From Mucilaginibacter sp. (GTDB lineage Bacteria; Bacteroidota; Bacteroidia; Sphingobacteriales; Sphingobacteriaceae): 64,000 bases of DNA. Position 1 is the stretch's first letter. Each line of letters opens with the position of its first letter. The position numbers and the translations under genes are program-made. The notes under the pieces were generated by a model, which saw nothing but the letters and a program-made list of their open reading frames with translations, ran no database searches and had not been told where the DNA came from. The DNA lies in assembly GCF_028288205.1 (NCBI RefSeq), contig NZ_JAQBOD010000011.1:89899-153898 (forward strand). Reading direction: 5' to 3'. Shown here piece after piece: positions 16,718-25,680 of this stretch.

Positions 16718-17650
16718 TTATTTTATATTTATGTTTTTTGAAGGATATAAATTATTGTAATCATCAATTATAACAGCTTCAATACCTTTCATTTGGTTAA
16801 TCATATTTAACCCGGTATTAATACCCATAATCATTACCGGCGTTGTCATAGCATCGGCAATTTCTGCATTAGTTGTAATAATGGTTACGCTTTTAATACC
16901 GGTAACGGGCAAGCCTGTAAGCGGATTAATGGTATGCGAATATTTTTTACCATCCACCATAATAAACTTTTCATAATTACCTGATGTGGCAACAGCCATA
17001 TCAGTGATGTCCATATACGAAAATATTTCATGTGAAGAATCCGGATTTGCAATGCCGATGGTCCACTTTTGGCCGTTTGGCTGTAACCCCCAGGCATTCA
17101 AATCGCCAGACGCGTTTACCACCCCGCTGCTTACGCCGCCTTGTTTCATAATTTGTTTTGCACGCTCGGCAGCATAGCCCTTGCCCATACCGCCAAACCC
17201 TATCCTCATTCCTTTTTCCCGCAAAAAAACGGTGCAGTTTTCATCGTCAAGCACAACGTTTCTGAAGTTAATAAGGCGCACCATTTTTTTTGCTGTAGCT
17301 TTATCCGGTAATGCGGTCATTTTTTGATCAAAGTTCCATAGTTGCTTATCCACAGATCCATAAGTAATATCAAATGCACCCCGGGTTACTTCAGATATCC
17401 TGATAGATCGGTTAATAAGATCAAATGTTTCCCGGCTTACTGCAACAGGCCGGATACCGGCATTTTGGTTAACCCGATTAGTTTCACTATCATCGCTAAA
17501 AGTGGTCAATAACTGCTCGATTCTTTTTATTTCATTAACTCCCGATTCTATTTTTTCATTGGCCCATTTTTCATTATCAGTAACTACACTCAATTCAAAA
17601 CGGTTACCCATTAACTTGCAGGCCCTTTTAAAGATTTGCTGATCTGGCAT
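16718..17650 (-). CDS. apbE: ApbE-like FAD:protein FMN transferase
   Basis: 310 residues. Transfers FMN from FAD onto Thr/Ser of target flavoproteins. Family motifs: LMGNRFELSVV near 13, FSDDSETNRVN, GGMGKGYAAERAKQIM, VNASGDLNAWG, and the Mg-binding region SGNYE...YSHTINPLTG and AEIADAMTT. Most ApbE proteins carry an export signal; this one does not. The N-terminus cannot be extended, because an in-frame TAA lies two codons before the ATG. Either this enzyme acts in the cytoplasm or its signal was lost. First gene of the operon. Confidence 0.88.
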   Translation of the reverse strand: MPDQQIFKRACKLMGNRFELSVVTDNEKWANEKIESGVNEIKRIEQLLTTFSDDSETNRVNQNAGIRPVAVSRETFDLINRSIRISEVTRGAFDITYGSVDKQLWNFDQKMTALPDKATAKKMVRLINFRNVVLDDENCTVFLREKGMRIGFGGMGKGYAAERAKQIMKQGGVSSGVVNASGDLNAWGLQPNGQKWTIGIANPDSSHEIFSYMDITDMAVATSGNYEKFIMVDGKKYSHTINPLTGLPVTGIKSVTIITTNAEIADAMTTPVMIMGINTGLNMINQMKGIEAVIIDDYNNLYPSKNINIK

Positions 17651-17869
17651 CCGGTTTTAAAATAAAAATTAACAGTATTTCTGTAATTATCTTTAAACAA
17701 GAGTAAAGGGACAATCTGAAGATTAGATGAAATTAATACGTTTATATGCGTCTTTTAACGTTAATTAACATATTCAATATCATTGCTATTATAAACCACA
17801 CGGATCTCTTAAGCGATAGTGAAAAACTCAAACTATGCATACGTCGCAGGGGCAGATTCTAAGTATAGC

Positions 17870-18499
17870 TTAAAGCGAGAGATCGCTTATATACAACTCT
17901 CCGTCAACCAGCCCATCCAACTCTGCCGGGTTATGACTTACTATTAAAACAGTTGCGCTTAACTCTCTAAACACAACTTTTAATCCTATTGTTAATTCTG
18001 CTTTCATATCCGGGTCCAAAGCCGAAAAGGGTTCATCCATCAATAACATTTTAGGTTTGATAGCAAGCGCACGCAAAATAGCTAAACGCTGCTGTTGCCC
18101 GCCCGATAGGTGCGCGGGTTTATGATTGGTCAGGGTATCCAGCTTGCCTAAAATTAATAGTCGCTTTATCCAATCTTTATCGTCCGTAGCGTATGCTAAA
18201 TGTTCAGCAACCGTCATGTTTGGAAACAGGGCATAATCCTGGAAAACAAAACCAGTTTTTCTTTTTTGGGGCGATAGGTTTATGTTTATATTAGTATCTA
18301 ACCAGGTAGTATTATTAACGGCTATCCTGCCTTTTTCGGGCGAGATCAACCCGGCTATTATTTTTAAAAATGTGGTTTTGCCTGCTCCGGATGGCCCGTA
18401 AATTTTGGTAATACTTCCATTGGCAAATTGGCGGTCAATTTTCAATATTTGCCGGCCATGATAAACTTTTAGTTTTTTCTCTATTGCTATGTCTATCAT
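17870..18499 (-). CDS. modC: Molybdate ABC transporter ATPase
   Basis: 209 residues. Walker A GPSGAGKTT (35-43), Q-loop Gln87 (VFQDYA), signature LSGGQQQR (131-138), Walker B MLLMDEP (151-157) and the switch His near 184 (VSHNP). It ends after the ATPase domain and lacks the C-terminal MOP/TOBE molybdate-sensing domain of E. coli ModC, so it cannot be inhibited by molybdate that way. Its ATG overlaps the modB stop (ATGA). Last gene of modABC. Confidence 0.87.
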   Translation of the reverse strand: MIDIAIEKKLKVYHGRQILKIDRQFANGSITKIYGPSGAGKTTFLKIIAGLISPEKGRIAVNNTTWLDTNININLSPQKRKTGFVFQDYALFPNMTVAEHLAYATDDKDWIKRLLILGKLDTLTNHKPAHLSGGQQQRLAILRALAIKPKMLLMDEPFSALDPDMKAELTIGLKVVFRELSATVLIVSHNPAELDGLVDGELYISDLSL

Positions 18500-19167
18500 T
18501 CCAACGGAGATTTTGCCTGGTACTTATTAAACACAAACACGCTTATTACCATAATAAAAGTTATACAAAACAAGATAAGTGAATAAGCATTGGCGCTGGC
18601 GTAATCCATTCGCTCGACAGAATCATATACGGCAATTGACGCTACACGGGTAACACGGGGAATGTTGCCGCCTATCATCAGTACCACGCCAAACTCACCT
18701 AATGTATGAGCGAACGTTAGCACAACAGCTGTTAATAATGATGGTTTGATATTTGGTATTAATATATTCTTAAAAGTTTGCCACTTTGTTTTACCCAGGG
18801 TATAGGATGCCTGCGCTAATGATGCCGGTAATTGCTGCAGCGCTGATTTAATGGGGCCCACCATAAATGGCATGCTGTAAATAAATGAGGCCAGCACCAA
18901 TCCCTGGAAGGAAAAAACAAATTGGATATCAAACGTATTTTGCAACCATTTACCCAAGCCATGCTGCGGACTAAAAGCCAGCAACAAATAAAACCCCAAT
19001 ACCGATGGGGGCAATACCAGTGGCATAGTAATAATTGCCTCTATAATAGTTTTAAAAAACGAGCGGCCCTTTGATAACCACCACGCAACCGGCAAACCAA
19101 CAATTAACAATAACAGCGTGGTAATTGCTGCCAGCTTTAACGTAAGCCAAATTGGTGATAGATCCAT
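18496..19167 (-). CDS. modB: Molybdate ABC transporter permease
   Basis: 223 residues, five to six membrane helices. Family features: LPVAWWLSKGRSFFKT early, MPLVLPPSVLGFYLL, and the cytoplasmic EAA-type loop ASYTLGKTKWQTFKNILIP followed by LLTAVVLTFAHTLGEFG, typical of ModB. Lies 13 bp after modA and overlaps modC. The importer would supply molybdenum for enzymes such as the IorAB-type hydroxylase encoded at 10296-12898. Confidence 0.92.
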   Translation of the reverse strand: MDLSPIWLTLKLAAITTLLLLIVGLPVAWWLSKGRSFFKTIIEAIITMPLVLPPSVLGFYLLLAFSPQHGLGKWLQNTFDIQFVFSFQGLVLASFIYSMPFMVGPIKSALQQLPASLAQASYTLGKTKWQTFKNILIPNIKPSLLTAVVLTFAHTLGEFGVVLMIGGNIPRVTRVASIAVYDSVERMDYASANAYSLILFCITFIMVISVFVFNKYQAKSPLE

Positions 19168-19180
19168 CCGCCGGGATTAA

Positions 19181-19948
19181 TTATTGAATACGATAACCGT
19201 ATTTTTCAAATATACGCTTAGCGGGGGCACTTAAAATGTATTGATAAAATTTTTCGGCATCGGGGTTGTTTTCGGCATGTTTTAGTATAACCATTCCTTG
19301 CTGTATGGGCGCGTAGGTTTTAGGGTTTATCACTTTCCAATAAAGCGGTGTTTTATTGGCCGGGTCTTTTACTAATGCCTGGGTGGTGAAACCCACTTCG
19401 ACCACACCGGTAGTGATATAGGTATTTATCTGCGATATGCTTTCGCCATAAACCATTTTGCTTTTAACGTTTTCCAGTATGCCATTTTTCTTTAACAATT
19501 CTTCGGCAGCTAAGCCATAAGGAGCGACTGCGGGGTTAGCTATCGCGATCTTTTTTATGCGGGGAGTTAGCAGTATGCGCTCCCAATTCTGAAAACCGAT
19601 ATTCTGACTGCTGCAAATTATTAAACTGCCATAGGCATAAACAACAGGTGCTTTGGCGCTAAGTCCTTCTTTATATAATTCCTGGGGAAAACTCATATCA
19701 GCCGATAAAAAAACATCAAATGGGGCACCGTTCTTTATCTGTGCAACCAGCTTGCCCGATGAGCCAACAATTGGTTCTATCCCGATACCTGTTCTTTGTT
19801 TAAAATCTTTTTGAAGTACTTCTATAATGGATTGCAGGTTGGCGGCCGCAGCTACTTTTAACCCTTGAGCATAGCATGGTACTGAAAATAACATTCCGGC
19901 AAATAATACTATGCCCACCCGTTTAATATGGAATATGTTGAGTTTCAT
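19181..19948 (-). CDS. modA: Molybdate-binding periplasmic protein
   Basis: 255 residues from the chosen start. Signal peptide MKLNIFHIKRVGIVLFAGML then CYAQG; mature protein begins LKVAAAANLQSI, with the ligand-binding serine loop PIVGSSGKLVAQI and IANPAVAPYGLAAEELL typical of ModA. An earlier ATG (19993) is rejected: a -7 box TATATTTG at 19975-19968 lies between it and 19948, so transcription should start after it, and the extra residues precede a complete signal peptide. First gene of modABC. Confidence 0.92.
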   Translation of the reverse strand: MKLNIFHIKRVGIVLFAGMLFSVPCYAQGLKVAAAANLQSIIEVLQKDFKQRTGIGIEPIVGSSGKLVAQIKNGAPFDVFLSADMSFPQELYKEGLSAKAPVVYAYGSLIICSSQNIGFQNWERILLTPRIKKIAIANPAVAPYGLAAEELLKKNGILENVKSKMVYGESISQINTYITTGVVEVGFTTQALVKDPANKTPLYWKVINPKTYAPIQQGMVILKHAENNPDAEKFYQYILSAPAKRIFEKYGYRIQ

Positions 19949-19967
19949 GTTTTGTAATTTGATCATA

Positions 19968-19975
19968 CAAATATA
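19968..19975 (-). promoter_or_regulatory. -7 box of the modABC promoter
   Basis: TATATTTG, exact match to TAnnTTTG, 19 bp before the modA ATG at 19948. It decides the modA start. No clear -33 TTG. Confidence 0.55.
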
Positions 19976-20041
19976 AAGCGTTTTTAAAACCATCGTTTTT
20001 AAATTTAAAACATTAACCCCGGATGGTGTTAATGTTTATAC

Positions 20042-20077
20042 AAAAAAAGGGGTGAAAGCCGTTGGCCCTCACCCCTT
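20042..20077 (-). terminator. Terminator of the DUF6515 gene
   Basis: AAGGGGTGA / TCACCCCTT stem, followed on the minus strand by seven T. It lies 22 bp after the stop codon at 20100. Confidence 0.88.
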
Positions 20078-20099
20078 AGTATTTTACATCGACTATTTA

Positions 20100-21176
20100 T
20101 TAATTCCCCGGCGCATCATTTGGTGTGCCTACAATTTTAAAAACTTTGTCGCCATTGGTATCAACGGCATCCTGGAAATAATACCCTTCTTCTGATACAT
20201 AATATTTTTGTCCGTTTAGCCTCAACATTTTACAACCTTGTGGCAGGGTATCAACCAGATCGCCAACTTGTGGCAGGTCATCCTGAGCATTACCATTATT
20301 GTCTGTATTTAATTCGCCGTCTTTACCTGCTATTTGGTAAACTAATGTACCATCGTCTTTAGTAATAGGTTGGTAATACACACCATTCAACTCATAGTAT
20401 TGCATGCCGTTTATGGCAATTGGCTGCGCTTTTGCAGGCAATTGGTTTATTACTGCACCAACCGGTGGTTCAACCACGGTATAATCATTATTATCCAGGC
20501 GATAGTATAAGCCATCGCTATAAAAATATTGGTCGGCGCCAAAATAGAACGGATAATAGCCAAAAGGCAGCACATTTAGTCTTACACCTAATTGTGGCTG
20601 GTAATAAGTTCCGTAATAACCGTGGTTGCGGTAATAAAACCCTCTTGGCCTTACTGCTATATAGTTGTGCCCATAAGGCAGGCCCGGGTAGCTACGGTAG
20701 CCGGTACGGGGACTATAATAAGTATTGGTTCCTCTTTGGCCCAATCCAGAATAGCGGCGAGGGGCGTAAGCTCCATTGGTGCCGCGCGGGTTGGCCGGTG
20801 TAAAGCTCATACTCTGCTGGTGGGCAGCACCGCGTGGCGCAGATGGTGTAAAGCCATAACTGTTTGTGCTTCTTTGCGGCTGGCCGCTATTGCCGTTATA
20901 ATTAGGGTTACTACGTTGTTGAGGTGCTACGTTTACATTGTTGTTGCGCTGTTGCTGTACATTATCATTGCGTTGCACCTGCGGCTGTGGATTGCTGCGT
21001 TGCGGCTGCGGTTGAGCTTGAACGGGCGCTGCAGGAGCCGGAGCGGAACCACCATTAGTTGTGGTTTTTCCGTCACTATGATCGCCGCCTCTTTGTGCCA
21101 TGGCCGGCATAGCAAGGCTGGTGCACAATATTGCACTAAAGGCAACACCAATTAATTTTATATATATCTTTTTCAT
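20100..21176 (-). CDS. DUF6515-type secreted protein with Gln/Asn/Pro-rich region
   Basis: 358 residues from ATG 21176. Signal peptide MKKIYIKLIGVAFSAILCTS ending AMAQR. Residues 25-130 are low complexity, rich in Q, N, P and R. Then a Gly/Tyr-rich stretch (YRSYPGLPYGHNYIAVRPRG) and a repeated small domain: PVGAVINQLPAKAQPI...YYELNGVYYQP and QVGDLVDTLPQGCKML...YYVSEEGYYFQ. The double repeat is typical of DUF6515 proteins of Bacteroidota, function unknown. The longer reading from 21263 is rejected because it buries the signal peptide. Likely envelope or surface protein. Confidence 0.8.
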   Translation of the reverse strand: MKKIYIKLIGVAFSAILCTSLAMPAMAQRGGDHSDGKTTTNGGSAPAPAAPVQAQPQPQRSNPQPQVQRNDNVQQQRNNNVNVAPQQRSNPNYNGNSGQPQRSTNSYGFTPSAPRGAAHQQSMSFTPANPRGTNGAYAPRRYSGLGQRGTNTYYSPRTGYRSYPGLPYGHNYIAVRPRGFYYRNHGYYGTYYQPQLGVRLNVLPFGYYPFYFGADQYFYSDGLYYRLDNNDYTVVEPPVGAVINQLPAKAQPIAINGMQYYELNGVYYQPITKDDGTLVYQIAGKDGELNTDNNGNAQDDLPQVGDLVDTLPQGCKMLRLNGQKYYVSEEGYYFQDAVDTNGDKVFKIVGTPNDAPGN

Positions 21177-21323
21177 GTTTTGATTATAACTGATCGTCAT
21201 TAAATCGTGCCGATTATTGGTGGTTTGGACTATAAAAAGTCTAAACGGTTTAATCCTTGTCATAATAACGTTATTGGCTTAATTCAAGTATCCAGTAGGT
21301 AGACGTATTTGATGGGTGAAAAG

Positions 21324-21893
21324 TTACAACGCTTCGGCAATAAATATACAAGAATTATCAAAATGCAGCTCAAAAAAACCATCTGCCAAGGTTTTAAAAC
21401 TGCTATCATTTATTTTTTGTAATCCGCTTGTTTTAAAGTTTGCAGGATGTTGTAGAAGTTTAATGCCCTCGCCCGACGGTTTCCATTTACTAAAGCCCGG
21501 GTTAACCGCATATATTTTTTGCTGATCATAAAATATTACCAGGTTAATTTTATCAGCGAAAGGCAGATAATCATTCAGATCAAATTCATCAGCTACAATA
21601 TTAACAGCCGGATAGCCTTGTGCAATCAGATAGCTTAAGGCCGACGCGATTATTGTACGGTCGCCCAAAGGCAATGATTTTATATCTGATTGCAGGGACT
21701 CGTCTATTTCATCGGTTATTACCCAATCTATTTTAATCCCATACGAATTTAGTTTTTCGGCAATTAATGGAGTTACTATTAAAGTGGGGCTCCATTCTAA
21801 CAATTGGCCCAGCAATTCATCTGTAAAATTATCCAATCCCAACACCAATAGGGCCGGCTCCTGTTTTTCGCGAACGATGTGGTGGGATGACAT
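21324..21893 (-). CDS. Probable thiamine pyrophosphokinase
   Basis: 189 residues. The chain resembles the N-terminal nucleotide-binding half and the C-terminal barrel of thiamine pyrophosphokinases: VLGLDNF, then IDWVITDEIDE (an Asp-rich segment as at the pyrophosphate site), YPAVNIVADEFDLNDYL, and a final beta-rich part (INDSSFKTLADGFFELHFD...SCIFIA). It lies 90 bp after thiE in a region with a TPP riboswitch, which supports the call. It is shorter and more diverged than E. coli-type enzymes, so activity is not certain. Confidence 0.55.
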   Translation of the reverse strand: MSSHHIVREKQEPALLVLGLDNFTDELLGQLLEWSPTLIVTPLIAEKLNSYGIKIDWVITDEIDESLQSDIKSLPLGDRTIIASALSYLIAQGYPAVNIVADEFDLNDYLPFADKINLVIFYDQQKIYAVNPGFSKWKPSGEGIKLLQHPANFKTSGLQKINDSSFKTLADGFFELHFDNSCIFIAEAL

Positions 21894-21983
21894 GGAGATT
21901 TAGTGATTAGTTAATTGGAGATTGGTGATTAGTTGATCAAGCTAATCCCAAAATCTTGTCAATCATTAATTCATACAAAGGTA

Positions 21984-22607
21984 TTAATATATCTTTTGAT
22001 AAAAGTCCTTTATAGCCCTACCGGGATCAAGGGCTAAGTTTATTGCAGCAGATACCGCGAGACCATAAATGCCGGTTTGCAATAATGGCTCAACATCCGT
22101 TAGCTTAATGCCGCCTACGGCTATTACTGGTATATCAATAGGCTGTTTTTGCAATTCGCGATAACCCTCAAAGCCCAGCAGCGGCTTATTATTGGGTTTG
22201 GTATCTGTATGCGCAAATGGGCCATACCCGCAATAATCTACAACACCGGTGGCCTGGGTTGCCAGTAAACGCTTTATATTGGTTGCCGATGCGCCAAGCG
22301 TTTTATCATCACCTATGTGATTGCGGATAGCCTCAAAGTCCGCATCAAAATCTTCAATATGTACGCCTTGTGCATCAACCCTATCCAATAAATGGTAATG
22401 ATTGGTTAGAATAAGCGTTGTGCCCCATTCATCGCATATTTCGGCAATTTGATTTATCTCTTCAATCAATTCGTCATCAGTTTTGGTTAAGCAGCGATAT
22501 TGCAGCCAGTTTGCACTTGCTTCGCAAGCTATTTGTGCCTGTTCAACATGGCTGCGGTTAGGCAAATCCTGGGTTAAATAATGAAACTTGGATATGTATT
22601 TTTTCAT
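21984..22607 (-). CDS. thiE: Thiamine-phosphate synthase
   Basis: 207 residues, TIM barrel joining HMP-PP and the thiazole phosphate to thiamine monophosphate. Visible: WLQYRCLTKTDDELIEEI (substrate strand), TLILTNHYHLLDRVDAQGVH (lysine-Asp region), GPFAHTDTKPNNKPLLG (thiazole phosphate-binding threonines) and IPVIAVGGIKLTDV near the end. The usual GxSxH is altered to GASATN. It begins 2 bp after the phosphatase gene, so both are in one transcript. Confidence 0.86.
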   Translation of the reverse strand: MKKYISKFHYLTQDLPNRSHVEQAQIACEASANWLQYRCLTKTDDELIEEINQIAEICDEWGTTLILTNHYHLLDRVDAQGVHIEDFDADFEAIRNHIGDDKTLGASATNIKRLLATQATGVVDYCGYGPFAHTDTKPNNKPLLGFEGYRELQKQPIDIPVIAVGGIKLTDVEPLLQTGIYGLAVSAAINLALDPGRAIKDFYQKIY

Positions 22608-22609
22608 AA

Positions 22610-24304
22610 TTATTTCAGCGCCTCACCGATAGGCACCCCAATAGAACCATTTGGCGCCTGTATATGTAATAACGCCGCAATGGTTGGCGCAATATCCGTC
22701 ATGTGTGTACTGCGGGTAATTGCACCGTGCTGAACGCCCCAGCCCATAAATATTAGCGGTATGTGCGCGTCATATGGGTTCCAGGTGCCATGTGTGGTGC
22801 CGGTTGGGCCCTTATCATTTGTTCCGTGCCCGGTAAAATAAGCGGGTTTCAAAATGATTTGTATAACACCGCTGTGTTCGCGGTTATAGCCATTTATTAT
22901 ACGCGTACGCAGTTCTTCGGGGATACTTGCTGTTTGTGCCTTTTGCATATCAACCGCAAAAGCAACAGAAGGCAGTTTCTGCAGGTAGGCTATACAATCA
23001 TTTTTTAACGCGTTTTCATCCAACCTTAAATACTTAATGATTTTATAATTAAAGTTAACCTGGTAATTATTAAAGCTAAGCACCAGACCGTCAATTTTAT
23101 ATTTTTCTAATAAAAAGCTATTAATATCTTTTAATGAGATTGCCTCATCCCACACACCGGCCGGAATATTTTTATCCTGCAAAAACGCAGGGTTATGGGC
23201 CGCGCCGTGATCGGCAGTTAAAAACACGGTGTATTTTCCTTTGCCAATTTTGGCATCAAGGAAGGTTAAAAAAGTACCCAGATCGCGGTCCAGGCGCAGA
23301 TAATTATCTTCAACTTCTATCGAGTTAATACCAAACTGATGACCGATGTAATCAGGGGTAGACAAGCTCAGCGCTAAAAAATCGGTTGCATCGCGGGTGC
23401 CTAACTGTTCAAAGTTTATAGCCGCAATAGCCATATCAAGTGTAAACGTGTTACCAAATGGCACATTACGTATCAGCCCTAAATTACCCTTATATAAATT
23501 TGATGTTTTTACCGGCAGGGTTGGTGCATCAGTGCCTTTAAACGCTCCTTCATATTTGTTGTTATCTGCCGTACTTTGTAAATAGGTATCCATTGGGTAC
23601 AAAGCGCTCCAGTCTAATTTTAGATAAGTCTCCGGTAGTTTCTGATCATTAAAATCTTTTACCCATTGCGGCAATTCTTTCATGTAATAAGTGCTGGTTA
23701 TCCAGTTGCCGCTTTTATCATCAAACCAGTAGGCTGCGTTTGCTGTATGTCCCCCGGGTAAAATACCGCCACGGTCCTTTAAAGCTATGCCAATAACTTT
23801 CGAACGGAAATTTGTTGCCAGCCGTAGCTCGTCAGTAACCGTTGTGGTTAATAAATTTCGCGGCGACATCTGGCCTGCCTTTGATACGGCACCCACAGCC
23901 TGTACTGTGCTGTCATCTGTACAATACATTGATTTGCCGGTGGCTTGTATTATAAAATCATTACCCGCAATGCCGTGTATAGCCGGTACAGAACCGGTAT
24001 AAATAGCGGTATGCCCCGCGGCGGTTACCGTAGGTATGTAGTCTATATTAGTATTTTCACAGCTGAAACCTTCGTTTAACAAACGTTTGAAGCCGGTATT
24101 GCCATAACGCGAATAATAACGATACAGGTAATCCCAACGCATTTGGTCAACCACTATGCCTACTACCAATTTGGGGCGAGGCAAATCTGTTGAAGCAACA
24201 ACTGCGGTAGTTGCTGCCGAAGGGATTGTTTTCTTTTTTGTTTGTGCCGATGCTATAACTGCAATAGAACAGAAAAATATAATAAAGGAGTGTTTAATTT
24301 TCAT
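22610..24304 (-). CDS. pafA: PafA-type alkaline phosphatase, exported
   Basis: 564 residues, alkaline-phosphatase superfamily monoesterase. Signal peptide (SFIIFFCSIAVIASAQ). Zn ligands begin in GIVVDQMRWDYL; Thr94 in PTVTAAGHT is the nucleophile, Asn115 (GNDF) lies 21 residues later as Thr79/Asn100 do in Elizabethkingia PafA, and Lys176/Arg178 (LKDRGG) match its Lys/Arg pair. Later metal ligands: TADHGAAH and GTHG. Periplasmic or surface-anchored, broad phosphomonoester hydrolysis. Its position directly before thiE suggests dephosphorylation of thiamine phosphates before uptake (inference). Confidence 0.87.
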   Translation of the reverse strand: MKIKHSFIIFFCSIAVIASAQTKKKTIPSAATTAVVASTDLPRPKLVVGIVVDQMRWDYLYRYYSRYGNTGFKRLLNEGFSCENTNIDYIPTVTAAGHTAIYTGSVPAIHGIAGNDFIIQATGKSMYCTDDSTVQAVGAVSKAGQMSPRNLLTTTVTDELRLATNFRSKVIGIALKDRGGILPGGHTANAAYWFDDKSGNWITSTYYMKELPQWVKDFNDQKLPETYLKLDWSALYPMDTYLQSTADNNKYEGAFKGTDAPTLPVKTSNLYKGNLGLIRNVPFGNTFTLDMAIAAINFEQLGTRDATDFLALSLSTPDYIGHQFGINSIEVEDNYLRLDRDLGTFLTFLDAKIGKGKYTVFLTADHGAAHNPAFLQDKNIPAGVWDEAISLKDINSFLLEKYKIDGLVLSFNNYQVNFNYKIIKYLRLDENALKNDCIAYLQKLPSVAFAVDMQKAQTASIPEELRTRIINGYNREHSGVIQIILKPAYFTGHGTNDKGPTGTTHGTWNPYDAHIPLIFMGWGVQHGAITRSTHMTDIAPTIAALLHIQAPNGSIGVPIGEALK

Positions 24305-24383
24305 TGTACAAGGTTAAAACATCAAATATCAATAATACAATTAAAACTGTATATGAAGTTTATGTTAATTCAAAATTCGTTTA

Positions 24384-25481
24384 CTAAACCGCAAAAGTTA
24401 ATAATGAATGTTGGCTTGCAGTATGCAGGTCGCGCCATACCCGGTTAATTTCCATATCAGGCGATGCTGCTAACAAGCCGCAATAAGGGTAAAGTATATC
24501 AACTGTTGCAAGGGCTTGCTTTGCTAATGCCCGGCTTGTTTGGCTTACAGCTAACAATTGCTCGTTGGTGTTTTGATCCTGGTTCCGGGAGTTATCTATT
24601 GCAGCAAAAAAAACAGTCCGTGCCAATTGCAGCTTATCCGTTTCAAGGGCAAATACCTTATCGAGTTCGTGATGGTTCTCGCCGGTAAGTTTGGGTTGCT
24701 TTCTTTTTTGTTCAAAAACAGCATGGCAAAGGTCAGTAAAATGTACGGCCATACCAGAAAGGTTTACTGCCAGCGTAGCCTCTGCCAATTGCAAAAACGG
24801 GTATTGATATAATCTACCCCGAACCTCTGCATAATCTGCATTTATACGGAAACAACGGTTCGCGTTTACCTTTAAGTTTTTTATTTGAAATGAATGGCTA
24901 CCCGTGGCAACCATACCTATATATTTCCAGGTCGGCAATAAAGCAACATCCTTTTTATCAACTATAAATGGCAGTATGCAAGGCTCATTTTCGTCGTCAA
25001 GCATAACTTCTCCATTCTTTTTTATAATACAATTAGCGGTAAAGTGTGTAGCATGGTAAGCACCGCTTGCATATTTCCAGGTGCCGTTAATAATATACCC
25101 GGTATCTGTAATTTCGGCAGTTCCGTCTGCCGCCCCGCTTCCGGCCAGGCAAACATTATCTTCTTTAAAAATAAAATCCGCAATTTCCGGCGATATAAAT
25201 CCGCCAAACCAACCCGCGCCGCTGCATAGCGTTACCACCCAGCCTAAACTTCCATCTGCCCAGCTAAGGGCTTCTTGCAGCCTTACCAGATCAGTCAATG
25301 CTATTTGCTTCCCTGTGTAAACCTGCGGCACTAACAGTTTAAACCATTTTTGCTGGTAAACAATTTTTAATTGCGGGGCGCTTAACATGCCAAGCTCTTC
25401 GGCTTCGATGGCGGCATCCCTAATTATTGTTACATCCTGGTGATTTATATATTTTGAAGGGTGGGCTACTGAATGTTCCAT
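24384..25481 (-). CDS. Acyl-CoA-dehydrogenase-like flavoprotein
   Basis: 365 residues, three-part acyl-CoA dehydrogenase fold: helical N-terminus (RDAAIEAEELGML, LVRLQEALSWADGSLGWVVT), beta domain (AEITDTGYIINGTWKYASGA, TGSHSFQIKNL) and C-terminal helices ending WRDLHTASQHSLLTF. The catalytic Glu of true dehydrogenases is not apparent, and the pattern SWADGSLGW...SGA fits the class D flavin monooxygenase branch (HpaB/DszC-like). The call therefore stays at superfamily level. Upstream of pafA (79-bp gap) and in the same direction. Substrate unknown. Confidence 0.72.
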   Translation of the reverse strand: MEHSVAHPSKYINHQDVTIIRDAAIEAEELGMLSAPQLKIVYQQKWFKLLVPQVYTGKQIALTDLVRLQEALSWADGSLGWVVTLCSGAGWFGGFISPEIADFIFKEDNVCLAGSGAADGTAEITDTGYIINGTWKYASGAYHATHFTANCIIKKNGEVMLDDENEPCILPFIVDKKDVALLPTWKYIGMVATGSHSFQIKNLKVNANRCFRINADYAEVRGRLYQYPFLQLAEATLAVNLSGMAVHFTDLCHAVFEQKRKQPKLTGENHHELDKVFALETDKLQLARTVFFAAIDNSRNQDQNTNEQLLAVSQTSRALAKQALATVDILYPYCGLLAASPDMEINRVWRDLHTASQHSLLTFAV

Positions 25482-25680
25482 TTATTTAGTTTATTAGTAT
25501 TAATAACGTGTTTAGCGAGGACCGCCGTGAGTTATGCAAAATATTAACATTTAAACGGCAAGCTCCTTAACTATATTAAACATGCGCTTGTTGCTTAATT
25601 TTCAATCGCTAAACATGTTAATTCAATAGTTAGTTTATTTGTCAATTACTTAACGTATTTATTTTCAGCCAATTACAGCT

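Noticed and set aside
19949..19993. Longer modA start
   Set aside because: The -7 box TATATTTG lies downstream of this ATG, and the signal peptide begins at 19948.
20592..21155. Plus-strand 187-codon ORF
   Set aside because: It is the antisense of the low-complexity Gln/Asn-rich part of the DUF6515 gene and has no domain or promoter.
24384..25481. True acyl-CoA dehydrogenase of fatty-acid oxidation
   Set aside because: No clear catalytic Glu, no neighbouring beta-oxidation genes; the sequence leans to the flavin monooxygenase branch, so only the superfamily is given.
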